Notes under the pieces: model-generated
Told to the model about the DNA's origin: nothing
The model's database searches: none
What the model saw: the letters and a program-made list of their open reading frames with translations, nothing else
Shown: in pieces, positions 23,843 to 31,994 of the stretch
Layout: each line of letters begins with the position of its first letter
Numbering within the stretch: position 1 is the first letter of the stretch
Program-made: the position numbers and the translations under genes
NCBI GenBank assembly: GCA_947493495.1
Contig: CANLRN010000033.1
Location: forward strand, 1 to 41,815
Direction: 5' to 3'
Length of the DNA: 41,815 nt
Source of the DNA: an uncultured Aquimarina sp.
GTDB lineage: Bacteria; Bacteroidota; Bacteroidia; Flavobacteriales; Flavobacteriaceae

Positions 23843-24835
23843 CCCTTTATAAGCATTTAAATCATACAATTTCTTTAGTGTAAACTCATTCTGTTTACAA
23901 CTAGGAACTAGCTTATTGTTAGTAAGCCGTTCTGCCAGGTATTCTTGTTCAAATTGACCAGGAGTAGGTATAAAAAAGGCTTTTTTCTTTAATTTGGCAA
24001 GATCCATTACAGTCGTATATCCTGATCTAGAAATTATGATGTTACTGCTATTAATAGTGTTTTCTAAGGCTATTCCAGTAAGGTAATTATGTATGGTGAT
24101 ATTGTTTTTTACATAGGTCTCCTGATTTTCTTCAATAATACCTCTGACAAAAACTATTTTTTTATCACTACGTTCAAATTCCTGAAACAGTTTTTCTTCT
24201 AGCATGGTTCGTTGTGGTTCCGGCCCAGATAATAAAACCATAATATCATATTTCTTTGGCAAGTTTTGATAGTTAAACCTGCTTAAAGGGCCTAGGTAAG
24301 TAACAGGGATCTTGCTGTGATTTGGATGACCTAGTTCTCCACTTAAACTTGGATCATCCGCCATATCAGGAACCCAACAAACATCAAATTTCTTAATGTA
24401 TTTCTTATGGATTTTTGTACTAGTAGAGGTTGTTTTCCCACTTATAACCGTAAGCTGATGGGTAATAAATACAGATGGTAGGCTTTTAGATCTAACCCCC
24501 ATTCTATTATCGGATATAATACCATAAAAATCATCAGATTCTACAATACGTTTAGTCGCTTTTTTTTCGGCTGTAATTGCGTGTGCAATTTTCGGGCTAT
24601 TAAGCAGCATCTTTAGTTTAAAATTACTAGCTTTTTTAGAATATTCTATAGTATAAGAAGGAATTTCTTCTGTTCTTAATTCTGGAAATTCTTTTCTTAG
24701 TAAAGCTAGTGCTGCTCCATCAGAGGCTATAACAGGCTCAAAACCTTCGCGTATTAAGGCATGAATTATAGGAATACACCGGGTTGCATGACCTAAACCC
24801 CAATTAAGGGGAGCTACAAGTACTTTTTTACTCAA
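23780..24835 (-). CDS. MurG-like glycosyltransferase, GT-B type
   Basis: A 351-residue protein with the GT-B N-terminal signature LVAPLNWGLGHATRCIPIIHAL (2-residue offset from the start) and a C-terminal donor-binding half. That half includes IMVLLSGPEPQRTMLEEKLF, NSSNIIISRSGYTTVMDLAKL and PTPGQFEQEYLAERL, as in MurG and related UDP-sugar transferases. Acceptor and sugar are unknown. No ATG is available: the frame starts at TTG (24835-24833), with an in-frame TAG two codons upstream, so the start is well fixed. It converges with and overlaps the phoR-like gene by 63 bp. Confidence 0.8.
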   Translation of the reverse strand: MSKKVLVAPLNWGLGHATRCIPIIHALIREGFEPVIASDGAALALLRKEFPELRTEEIPSYTIEYSKKASNFKLKMLLNSPKIAHAITAEKKATKRIVESDDFYGIISDNRMGVRSKSLPSVFITHQLTVISGKTTSTSTKIHKKYIKKFDVCWVPDMADDPSLSGELGHPNHSKIPVTYLGPLSRFNYQNLPKKYDIMVLLSGPEPQRTMLEEKLFQEFERSDKKIVFVRGIIEENQETYVKNNITIHNYLTGIALENTINSSNIIISRSGYTTVMDLAKLKKKAFFIPTPGQFEQEYLAERLTNNKLVPSCKQNEFTLKKLYDLNAYKGLSSFSTDIDYRELFHFFQSK

Positions 24836-25142
24836 AATCTAAGGTTTTGTAAGTTAATCATTCAAAAATTGCTAGTGCTATTTTAAAATTAATAGTATTC
24901 TTCTAAGTATATATTTCCTTAATTTTACCAAAAAATTATGTTTAGGTTAGTGCAATAATCTTTTCATAATATTAAAGATGCATAGAAAGGGTGAAATCAA
25001 CAGTACAATAGCGTAATGGATGTATTGTATATGTTTTTAAGTAGTTAGGATTGATTCTTTTTAATGAAGAAAAAGAAATCAAGACTTATATGTAACATAA
25101 AACAAGTTAAAGAGTCAAATACATATAGAAGAAGATAAACAG
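24836..25142. other. Divergent intergenic region without recognised elements
   Basis: These 307 bases separate two divergent genes that both use non-ATG starts. They must hold two promoters, but no convincing TAnnTTTG box, hairpin or repeat was found. Confidence 0.4.
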
Positions 25143-25817
25143 GTGGGGAGTAAGAATAAATTAAAGCGGTTTAATGAGAATAGGAGTTTTCAGAATGTAG
25201 TAGAGCCTACAAGAGAAGAAGTACTTAGTAATTCTCTGGGATTTAAAGGGAAATGGAGAGAGAATTTTTTTAAAAATGAAAACTCTATTATATTAGAACT
25301 AGGATGTGGTAAAGGAGAGTATACTGTTGGATTAGCAGAAAAATATCCTGATAAAAATTTTATTGGAATAGATATTAAAGGTGCTCGGTTTTGGAGAGGA
25401 GCTAAAACAGCTATTGAGAAAGAGATGAATAATGTTGCTTTTATTCGCACTCAGATAGAGTTGGTGGATCATATATTTGATACTAATGAGATTGATGAGA
25501 TATGGATTACTTTTCCGGATCCACAGATCAAGTATAAGCGAACAAAACATCGAATGACCAATCACGAGTTTTTACAACGCTATAAAAAAATTCTTAAACC
25601 AGATGGAATAATGCATCTAAAAACAGATAGTGAATTTATGCATGGATATACGCTAGGATTATTACACGGAGAAGGTCATGAAGTGTTGTATGCTAACCAT
25701 AATGTATACCATCAAGAAGGATCACCTGATGAGGTAATATCCATCCAAACTTTTTATGAAAAACAATATTTAGAAAAAAATAAACCTATAACTTACATCC
25801 AGTTTAAAATTACCTAA
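25143..25817 (+). CDS. trmB: tRNA (guanine-N7-)-methyltransferase
   Basis: A 224-residue SAM-dependent enzyme that methylates G46 of tRNA at N7. The SAM site is ILELGCGKGEYTVGLAEKYP with the acidic FIGIDIKGARFW strand. The family signature follows as WITFPDPQIKYKRTKHRM and the C-terminal half keeps LKTDSEFMHGY. The start is GTG (25143), giving the family-typical MGSKNKLKRF N-terminus. It is the first gene of a probable operon; the next gene begins 14 bp downstream. Confidence 0.93.
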   Translation: MGSKNKLKRFNENRSFQNVVEPTREEVLSNSLGFKGKWRENFFKNENSIILELGCGKGEYTVGLAEKYPDKNFIGIDIKGARFWRGAKTAIEKEMNNVAFIRTQIELVDHIFDTNEIDEIWITFPDPQIKYKRTKHRMTNHEFLQRYKKILKPDGIMHLKTDSEFMHGYTLGLLHGEGHEVLYANHNVYHQEGSPDEVISIQTFYEKQYLEKNKPITYIQFKIT

Positions 25818-25831
25818 TTGCCACCATCGAT

Positions 25832-26467
25832 TTGGAAACGACTAGACTCTTCATAATTACTTTCTTAGCATCATTGATAGGTGTGATCCCACCAGGGTTA
25901 GTTAATATGACCGTGGCAAGAACATGCTTAGAGAGAGGTAAAAAAAGTGGCATATTAGTAGCTATTGGAGCATCAATAATTGTTTTTTTACAAGCCTTAC
26001 TTGCTATATTATTGGCAAAATATATATTTTTTAATCCTTATGTTCGTAATATTCTATTAAGAACAGGAGCAGTAGTGTTTTTTTTAATGGCGATCTATTT
26101 TTTTGTAAAAGCACGACAAAAACGAACAAAAATAAGGGTGTATAAAAATGCAGGCTCCCGAAGTTTTTTTAAAGGCGCTATGATGTCTTCAATTAATGTA
26201 TTGCCTATTCCTTATTTTTGTACCATAGCAGCTGCTATGAGTGTAAGTGGAAAAATACAATATGATGCATTGCGTATTTTTATATTTGGTATAGCTGCTG
26301 GCTCAGGAACTTTTTTAACCTTATATTTTTATGTAATTTCTTTTCTTAAAATTGAAAAAAGAACAGTAACTATTGCTAAGTACTCTAATTATTTTATGGG
26401 GATATTGATGTTGGTACTGGTAATTATAACATTAATGAGAATAATCTACACCTGGGATGAAGGATAA
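25832..26467 (+). CDS. LysE-family translocator
   Basis: A 211-residue inner-membrane protein with about six membrane segments. The N-terminal ASLIGVIPPGLVNMTVART matches the LysE/RhtB opening (P-G-P-type motif, here PPG). The family exports amino acids and similar small molecules; the substrate is not predictable. The start is TTG at 25832, since no ATG lies between it and the trmB stop. The 3' end overlaps the next gene by 11 bp. Confidence 0.82.
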   Translation: METTRLFIITFLASLIGVIPPGLVNMTVARTCLERGKKSGILVAIGASIIVFLQALLAILLAKYIFFNPYVRNILLRTGAVVFFLMAIYFFVKARQKRTKIRVYKNAGSRSFFKGAMMSSINVLPIPYFCTIAAAMSVSGKIQYDALRIFIFGIAAGSGTFLTLYFYVISFLKIEKRTVTIAKYSNYFMGILMLVLVIITLMRIIYTWDEG

Positions 26468-26813
26468 AAATAGAGACACCAAATCTAAGTCTAATACAAG
26501 TTTTTTTGAAAACGTTTATGAAGTAGCAAAATTAATTCCATATGGTAGAGTAACATCGTATGGAGCAATAGCTAAGTATCTAGGTGCTGCTAGAAGTGCG
26601 CGTATGGTAGGTTGGGCGATGAATGCCTCTAGCAAGCAAGAAGATGTACCAGCACACAGAGTGGTAAATAGAAAAGGAATTCTGACAGGTAAGCATCATT
26701 TTCAAGGAACTAATCTGATGCAACAATTACTGGAGAGTGAAGATGTTGAGGTCATTGATAATCAAATACAGAATTTCGAAAAATTGTTTTGGGATCCAAT
26801 GGAAGAGTTATAA
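26457..26813 (+). CDS. Alkyltransferase-like (ATL) DNA-lesion-binding protein
   Basis: A 118-residue protein equal to the DNA-binding domain of O6-alkylguanine methyltransferase: IPYGRVTSYGAIAKYLG (helix-turn-helix entry), ARSARMVGWAMN with the Arg finger region, and VPAHRVVNRKG. In the repair enzyme the last motif is PCHRV with the acceptor cysteine. Here alanine replaces it, so it cannot take the alkyl group. Such ATL proteins bind O6-alkylguanine and flag it for nucleotide excision repair. It is the last gene of the trmB-lysE-atl set, overlapping lysE by 11 bp. Confidence 0.88.
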   Translation: MKDKNRDTKSKSNTSFFENVYEVAKLIPYGRVTSYGAIAKYLGAARSARMVGWAMNASSKQEDVPAHRVVNRKGILTGKHHFQGTNLMQQLLESEDVEVIDNQIQNFEKLFWDPMEEL

Positions 26814-26890
26814 GATTATTCTCAAACCTTGTCGTGTACTATAATCTAGTTTCCTGCTTTCTATTGATAATATGTCCTTTTATTCTATTT

Positions 26891-27721
26891 TTAAATAAAA
26901 ATCCCTAATCCAACAGAAAATGTAGAAAAATCAACGCCACCGATTCGTAGGTATTCATATCCACCAGTGACTTTAAACTGATTGACATGATAGTTAAGTA
27001 ACGCATTTAGTTTATCAGAAGAGCGTGTATTAATTAAGGATTGATTATAATTTAGTTCTACACTTAGGGGTTTTGCAAAAAAGTATTCTGCTCCGATACC
27101 ATATGTAAATCCTAATTCCTCTACATCTCCTGCAACATAGGTAGCTCCTATGCCCCAATAAGCGTTAAATTTTTCTGTTCGAACTCTATGGTATTTTGCA
27201 AGAAATGTAAATATTGCAAGAGAATTATCTCCAAAAAACGTATTATTTTCCCATAATTGTAGATAATCTGCTTCGATACTACCTCTTTTTAAAAATCTAA
27301 AATCAGCATTGATATGATTGCCATATAGCTCATTGTTTTCAGCTATAAATCGATTGGTTAACGTAATTCTAGAAAGATTGGTGTCTTCATTCCAATTGTA
27401 GGCATAATTTCCTCGGTTAGAGCTGTGATAAGGATATTTGGTAATAAAGGCATTACTGGCAAAATGCTGTCGTTCTACAGGGCTTTCGATTAAACCATAA
27501 TAGGTAGCGTATAATCCCATTTCTATAATAACCATGGAGAGTCCTCCCCAAAGAGAAGTATCATCATATGATGAACTGGACGATGTTCTAGATTGAGTAG
27601 ATGATGAATAATAGTTGCTACTTTTATGCAACCCTTTTTCAGCTTTTTTTAGTTTTCCTTGACCAAAAGAATAGGATGAAATAATGATGAATAGTGAGAA
27701 TAAAAAAAGGATTCGTTTCAT
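26891..27721 (-). CDS. Outer-membrane beta-barrel protein of unknown function
   Basis: A 276-residue exported protein: signal peptide (about 1-20, SYSFGQ), a Ser/Tyr-rich low-complexity stretch (about 33-52), one hydrophobic segment (LSMVIIEMGLYATYYGLI) and then alternating strands suggesting a small barrel, ending in FSVGLGIFI. Similar uncharacterised proteins occur in Flavobacteriaceae. It converges with atl and is divergent from mrp. I cannot name a function. Confidence 0.6.
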   Translation of the reverse strand: MKRILFLFSLFIIISSYSFGQGKLKKAEKGLHKSSNYYSSSTQSRTSSSSSYDDTSLWGGLSMVIIEMGLYATYYGLIESPVERQHFASNAFITKYPYHSSNRGNYAYNWNEDTNLSRITLTNRFIAENNELYGNHINADFRFLKRGSIEADYLQLWENNTFFGDNSLAIFTFLAKYHRVRTEKFNAYWGIGATYVAGDVEELGFTYGIGAEYFFAKPLSVELNYNQSLINTRSSDKLNALLNYHVNQFKVTGGYEYLRIGGVDFSTFSVGLGIFI

Positions 27722-27858
27722 AAGTGATAATTGATTGAATATTGAAATTCTTGTTTATCACAAACCATACCATTATAGAGTGTAAGCATGTTGTTATTAA
27801 TGATATGGTTATAGGAGATTTCGATATTTATAGGTTTTAGAATCTTAATTTTTCAACC

Positions 27859-27866
27859 TATCTTTG
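27859..27866 (+). promoter_or_regulatory. -7 promoter element of mrp
   Basis: TATCTTTG is an exact TAnnTTTG match, 51 bp before the ATG at 27917. Confidence 0.5.
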
Positions 27867-27916
27867 CAATTATATATAGGTATTTACGACCTACTATGAG
27901 GAAAAGCTAAACAAAC

Positions 27917-29059
27917 ATGAAGTTAGAAAAATCAGAGATATTAAAAGCTTTGGAAACAATTACAGTTGCCGGAGAAGGAAAGAATATGGTAGAGAGCGGT
28001 GCAGTAAAAAATGTGATCACTTTTGGAGATGAAGTCATCGTCGATTTAGAATTAGCAACACCTGCATTACATATTAAAAAAAGAGCCGAAGTAGATATCA
28101 TGAAAGCAATTCATGAAAAGGTGTATGAAAAGGCGAAAGTAAAGGTGAATGTTAAAGTAGAAGCTCCTGTAGCTAAACAACCTGCAAACAATGTAATCAA
28201 AGGAAAACCAATTCCTGGAATTAAAAATATTATTGCCATTGCTTCTGGTAAAGGAGGAGTTGGAAAATCTACTGTAACGTCTAATATAGCTGTAACACTA
28301 GCCAAGATGGGATTCAGTGTAGGTTTATTGGATGCAGATATCTATGGACCGTCTGCGCCAATTATGTTTGATGTAGAAAGAGAAAGACCGTTATCTGTAA
28401 AAGTGGGAGATAAGTCAAAGATGAAACCTATAGAAAGTTACGGGGTAAAAATATTGTCTATTGGATTTTTTACACAACCTAATCAAGCAGTGGTATGGAG
28501 AGGTCCTATGGCAGCAAAAGCACTAAATCAGATGATTTTTGATGCCGCTTGGGGAGAATTAGATTTCTTACTATTAGATTTACCTCCAGGAACAGGAGAT
28601 ATTCATTTATCGATTATGCAGTCTTTGCCAATTACAGGAGCAGTAGTGGTCAGTACACCTCAGAATGTAGCATTGGCAGATGCCAGAAAAGGAGTGGCAA
28701 TGTTTCAACAAGAAAGTATTAGTGTACCTGTACTGGGAATTGTAGAAAACATGGCATATTTCACACCAGAAGAGCTTCCTAACAATAAATATTATATCTT
28801 TGGGAAAGAAGGTGCTAAACATCTTGCAGAGGATATTAATGTTCCGTTTTTAGGAGAGATACCTCTAGTACAGCGTATACGAGAAGCAGGAGATGTTGGT
28901 CGACCAGCAGCATTACAAACAGCAACTTCTACAGAAAAGGCATTTGAAGAGATTACCAGAAATGTAGTACAAGAAGTAGTAGACAGAAATGAAAATCTAC
29001 CCCCTACAGAGGCGATTAAGATAACAACAATGGCAGGATGTTCTGCAGTAAAAAAGTAA
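27917..29059 (+). CDS. mrp: Mrp/ApbC-type iron-sulfur carrier ATPase
   Basis: A 380-residue P-loop ATPase: an N-terminal MIP18/DUF59 domain (about 1-80), a deviant Walker A GKGGVGKS (111-118), DADIYGPSAPIMFD, and LLLDLPPGTGDIHLS as the Walker B/switch II region. Mrp proteins load Fe-S clusters onto apo-proteins. The C-terminal CPxC pair found in many Mrp/Nbp35 members is absent; the matching stretch reads MAYFTPEELPNNKYYIFG, as I recall for other Bacteroidota. The downstream NifU-like protein, 3 bp away, may supply the cluster ligands. Confidence 0.92.
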   Translation: MKLEKSEILKALETITVAGEGKNMVESGAVKNVITFGDEVIVDLELATPALHIKKRAEVDIMKAIHEKVYEKAKVKVNVKVEAPVAKQPANNVIKGKPIPGIKNIIAIASGKGGVGKSTVTSNIAVTLAKMGFSVGLLDADIYGPSAPIMFDVERERPLSVKVGDKSKMKPIESYGVKILSIGFFTQPNQAVVWRGPMAAKALNQMIFDAAWGELDFLLLDLPPGTGDIHLSIMQSLPITGAVVVSTPQNVALADARKGVAMFQQESISVPVLGIVENMAYFTPEELPNNKYYIFGKEGAKHLAEDINVPFLGEIPLVQRIREAGDVGRPAALQTATSTEKAFEEITRNVVQEVVDRNENLPPTEAIKITTMAGCSAVKK

Positions 29060-29062
29060 AAA

Positions 29063-29302
29063 ATGACGTCTGAAGAATTAAGAATTAATGTAGAAAAGGC
29101 CCTAGATGAAATTCGTCCTTTCTTAGAAAGTGATGGAGGCAATATATCATTAGTGGGAATTGAAGATGATAAGAGAGTCAAAGTTCAGTTAGAAGGAGCT
29201 TGTGTAGGTTGTAGCGTAAACCAGATGACTCTTAAATCTGGAGTAGAAATGACCATCAAAAAATATGCTCCCCAGATCGAAGAAGTCGTGAATATCGAAT
29301 AA
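29063..29302 (+). CDS. NifU C-terminal-domain Fe-S scaffold protein
   Basis: A 79-residue protein corresponding to the NifU C-terminal (Nfu) domain: VEKALDEIRPFLESDGGNISLV and GACVGCSVNQMTLKSGVE with the cluster-binding Cys47 and Cys50. Nfu proteins bind a [4Fe-4S] cluster between two monomers and pass it on. It is co-transcribed with mrp (3-bp gap), consistent with one Fe-S delivery step. A terminator follows at 29329. Confidence 0.93.
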   Translation: MTSEELRINVEKALDEIRPFLESDGGNISLVGIEDDKRVKVQLEGACVGCSVNQMTLKSGVEMTIKKYAPQIEEVVNIE

Positions 29303-29328
29303 AGTATATAATTTTATCGCATTTGTAT

Positions 29329-29377
29329 AAACCATATGCTCAAGAAGATTACTTTTCTCGAACATATGGTTTTTTTG
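29329..29377 (+). terminator. Intrinsic terminator of mrp-nifU
   Basis: AAACCATATG (29329-29338) pairs with CATATGGTTT (29363-29372), followed by a T run. Confidence 0.85.
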
Positions 29378-29410
29378 TAAAATATATTGAGGTTACTTAC
29401 TTTTAATGCT

Positions 29411-29463
29411 GAGCTTGTCGAAGACCATCCTAATCTTCGTTTTTGATTCCACTTCGACAAGCT
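29411..29463. repeat. Palindromic intergenic repeat of Flavobacteriaceae type
   Basis: AGCTTGTCGAAG (29412-29423) and its exact complement CTTCGACAAGCT (29452-29463) flank a 28-nt centre. From memory, the sequence around CTTCGACAAGCTcAGTG is a dispersed palindromic repeat in many flavobacterial genomes; only this copy was seen here. Its centre also contains TCTTCG, so alternative pairings are possible. Confidence 0.6.
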
Positions 29464-29605
29464 AAGTGTAACAAAATAGCTGTTTTTTTGAGCTTAACTT
29501 AACGACATTGATAAAGCGGGTTAAAAGAAAGAAACGACAATTAGCATTGTGCTAGTATAATGAGGTAAATGAATGGTTTTTTCTATACTAAGTAAGTATA
29601 AGCAA

Positions 29606-30502
29606 CTATTCCGTAATAAAATCCGTTAATTTCTGAGGCCCTTCTAACGGGACTCTAATAATTTTTAGAGTACCATCTTCGGTTGTAGCGATTTGCCATT
29701 TGATAAGGGTGATACAGCCATTTTCTATTTCAATACCAGTGATTGATCTGGGATGTACACAGCTGCCATCATTAAACAGTGCCAATTCACCTGCTTCTGG
29801 GAAACGAGGCCGATGCGTATGACCGATAATAGTAAATTGATTTTTATGGTTGGCAATCCATTTTTTGATTCTGCGTTCTACTTTGATAGTTTCTTTATAA
29901 TTTTTGGCAGGGCTGGTAGGATCTGCTATTCCAACTACCTGTAATGGTTTCCATAACACACGAACCAGAAAGCGATTAATCCGCCATCCTACATAGTTCA
30001 TAAAATCAGCTTGATGCCCGTGCAATAAAAAGAGATCTTGTTTAGAATTTTTATGCCTTAGGATGATTGCTTCTTGATACTCGATATTTGGGAAAAGAGG
30101 AACTTCTTCACCAGTTTTTGGATCAAAATAAGAACTTAGATGTTTTTTTATGTATTTGGGATCACGATAGACCATATCATGATTTCCCCAAATCATATGT
30201 AGTCTATTTTCTATGTAGAACTTCTGAAGTAATTTATATACATTTTTATGTGCCCTGAAAATCGTTTCGAAATATAAATTTTCCCATAATTCATCACCAT
30301 CTCCTAATTCACAATATGTATAACCTTCTTTATAATAATACTGTAATGCGTGATAATAAATATTTCGATTATTGGCAAAATCATCGGCAAAACTATTATC
30401 TCCACGATGACAATCACTAAATAAGATAAACTTAGAAGTATCGTCAAAAGGAATAATTTTTGCATTTGTATAAGCAAGACTTAATCGAGAGTATGAAGAC
30501 AT
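29606..30502 (-). CDS. Metallophosphoesterase
   Basis: A 298-residue calcineurin-like phosphoesterase with all metal-binding motifs in order: FSDCHRGD (D-x-H), ELGDGDELWE (GDxxE-like), MIWGNHDMV (GNHD), LLHGHQADF (GH) and IIGHTHRPRFPE (GHTH). No signal peptide is present, so it is cytoplasmic. The overall pattern recalls the UDP-2,3-diacylglucosamine hydrolase branch, but substrate assignment is not safe. No PHO-box-like array precedes it. Confidence 0.85.
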   Translation of the reverse strand: MSSYSRLSLAYTNAKIIPFDDTSKFILFSDCHRGDNSFADDFANNRNIYYHALQYYYKEGYTYCELGDGDELWENLYFETIFRAHKNVYKLLQKFYIENRLHMIWGNHDMVYRDPKYIKKHLSSYFDPKTGEEVPLFPNIEYQEAIILRHKNSKQDLFLLHGHQADFMNYVGWRINRFLVRVLWKPLQVVGIADPTSPAKNYKETIKVERRIKKWIANHKNQFTIIGHTHRPRFPEAGELALFNDGSCVHPRSITGIEIENGCITLIKWQIATTEDGTLKIIRVPLEGPQKLTDFITE

Positions 30503-30588
30503 ATTACTTAGTTTGGCAAGTAAATATAGGTAATCCTTTTATTGAACTCTTTTTATTTTGAGAGTTTTTAGATACCAGTAGTAAAAGT

Positions 30589-30628
30589 AAAAAGGATGCT
30601 TGAGAATTAATTCTCAAGCATCCTTTTT
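30589..30628. terminator. 40-bp perfect palindromic terminator
   Basis: Two 20-base arms (30589-30608 and 30609-30628) are exact complements, with A5 and T5 edges. It lies 28 bp after the stop of the minus-strand protease gene and so terminates it. Confidence 0.88.
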
Positions 30629-30656
30629 CTAAGGCTAGATAGAAAATACTATATTT

Positions 30657-31547
30657 TTAGTTAGGTTTATGTCCATAAATCCATCGCATGGCAGTAATGT
30701 CTTCTGGATAATATCCTAATTCCTCACCTTCAAAAAAGCAAGCCCTCATAATAGACTCTGTATAATCGCCAGAATTATCAGTAGTTGGAATATATTCTTC
30801 TCCAATAGTATCTATTTCTGGGTTGTTACCACCACAGCTTCGTCTTGTCTGATAATCACTGTGACGTAACCCAAATACATGTCCAAACTCATGAAGTAAT
30901 AAAGTTCGAAGAAATCCTCTACTAAACTGCTCATAGAAATGAAAATTCATTTGTACATTTCTTCCTGGATTGCCATAAGCATCAGGAAATTCTGCTCTCC
31001 CAAAAAATGCAGTTTTACTACCATTGAAGTCAACTAAATCTGTCCACCAAACTGTGATATCTCTTTCTACATTATTTATTTCAGAAGAAGACACAAAAAT
31101 AGGTTCAAGCTTAATTGTTGTTTTAAGATCTTCATTAAATTTGTAGATCAAGTCTTGGCAACCTTGCTTATGTCGAGGAGCAAAAAAATCTACAAATGCT
31201 ACCTTATAAACCCGATTCCCATTTACAGTGAAATGAGTTGTAAAGGCTTTCGTATTAGTAGCATCTTCAGTGGCTATCATGTTTTTTATAGAAAGGATGT
31301 CGGAAGTTTTGATTAACATGTCATGATAACTGTAATATGCTTGTTCTTCTCCATTAGGTAGTTTACTTTTTACTAAATGTGTTTCATTGATATCAAAACC
31401 TGCTAAGGTGAGATTTTCTTGAATTTCTTTAGAAAAAGATGATGATGTAAGATTTGATTCTGATAGTTGCTCATTTTCACAAGAGATTAGTAAACCAGTG
31501 ATGATAAGACTAAGTAGTACATAGGTTTTTGAGTTGATTAATTTCAT
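30657..31547 (-). CDS. Zinc metalloprotease lipoprotein (metzincin type)
   Basis: A 296-residue lipoprotein (LLISC, acidic ENEQ after the cysteine). It has an extended zinc motif HEFGHVFGLRH (His219, His223, His229) and a Met-turn SIMRAC (Met267), the hallmarks of metzincins such as matrixins. A surface-exposed or periplasmic peptidase is expected. A frame opening at 31637 adds 30 residues lacking signal character; the ATG at 31547 directly precedes the lipoprotein signal and was chosen. No secretion sorting domain is seen at the C-terminus. Confidence 0.8.
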   Translation of the reverse strand: MKLINSKTYVLLSLIITGLLISCENEQLSESNLTSSSFSKEIQENLTLAGFDINETHLVKSKLPNGEEQAYYSYHDMLIKTSDILSIKNMIATEDATNTKAFTTHFTVNGNRVYKVAFVDFFAPRHKQGCQDLIYKFNEDLKTTIKLEPIFVSSSEINNVERDITVWWTDLVDFNGSKTAFFGRAEFPDAYGNPGRNVQMNFHFYEQFSRGFLRTLLLHEFGHVFGLRHSDYQTRRSCGGNNPEIDTIGEEYIPTTDNSGDYTESIMRACFFEGEELGYYPEDITAMRWIYGHKPN

Positions 31548-31932
31548 TACTCGGTTTTGTTTTATACTACTCCTGATGTAAAAGTACTCAAAAATAAAAG
31601 TGAAGTTTTTTTGTTCTAGGCGAAAAATAATAATCAAGCATAACTGTAGCTACGTTTTATTTTAAAGTATAGGGCAAAAGAACTATTTTAAGTAGGTATT
31701 TTTAGATCAGAAGTGGTATTAGTTAATAAAAGTTTTAGTTCGAAATCAATCTAACGACGAAAATAAATTATTATTTCTTTAACTTTTGTAGAGGCAATAA
31801 TTCAGAATTATTTTTTTTTAATATATTAGTAAGATTTATGATAAATTGATAAGCAACTATGGTATTGGTTTATTTTTTGGTAGTTTGTAGTTTATTTTTT
31901 TATGATTTATATAAATCTTCAATTTTGATAAA
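31548..31932. other. A/T-rich intergenic region, nothing recognised
   Basis: These 385 bases upstream of the protease gene must hold its promoter, but no clear -7 box was found. No frame, hairpin or array is seen. Confidence 0.4.
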
Positions 31933-31966
31933 AAAAAGAGCTTTGCGTATACACAAAGCTCTTTTT
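31933..31966. terminator. Terminator of the polyferredoxin operon
   Basis: AAAAAGAGCTTTG (31933-31945) pairs with its complement (31954-31966) around an 8-nt loop, with T residues on either strand. It lies 28 bp after the stop at 31995. Confidence 0.87.
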
Positions 31967-31994
31967 GTAACAATTTTGCTATAAGTATAGCTTT

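Noticed and set aside
28792..29181. 129-codon minus-strand frame across mrp and nifU
   Set aside because: It is antisense to two well-supported conserved genes.
29411..29463. Palindrome as part of an insertion sequence
   Set aside because: No transposase and no target duplication seen; it fits a dispersed intergenic palindromic repeat.
29606..30502. Metallophosphoesterase as a member of the phosphate regulon
   Set aside because: No signal peptide for external substrates and no PHO-box-like array upstream; it is distant from the phosphate block.
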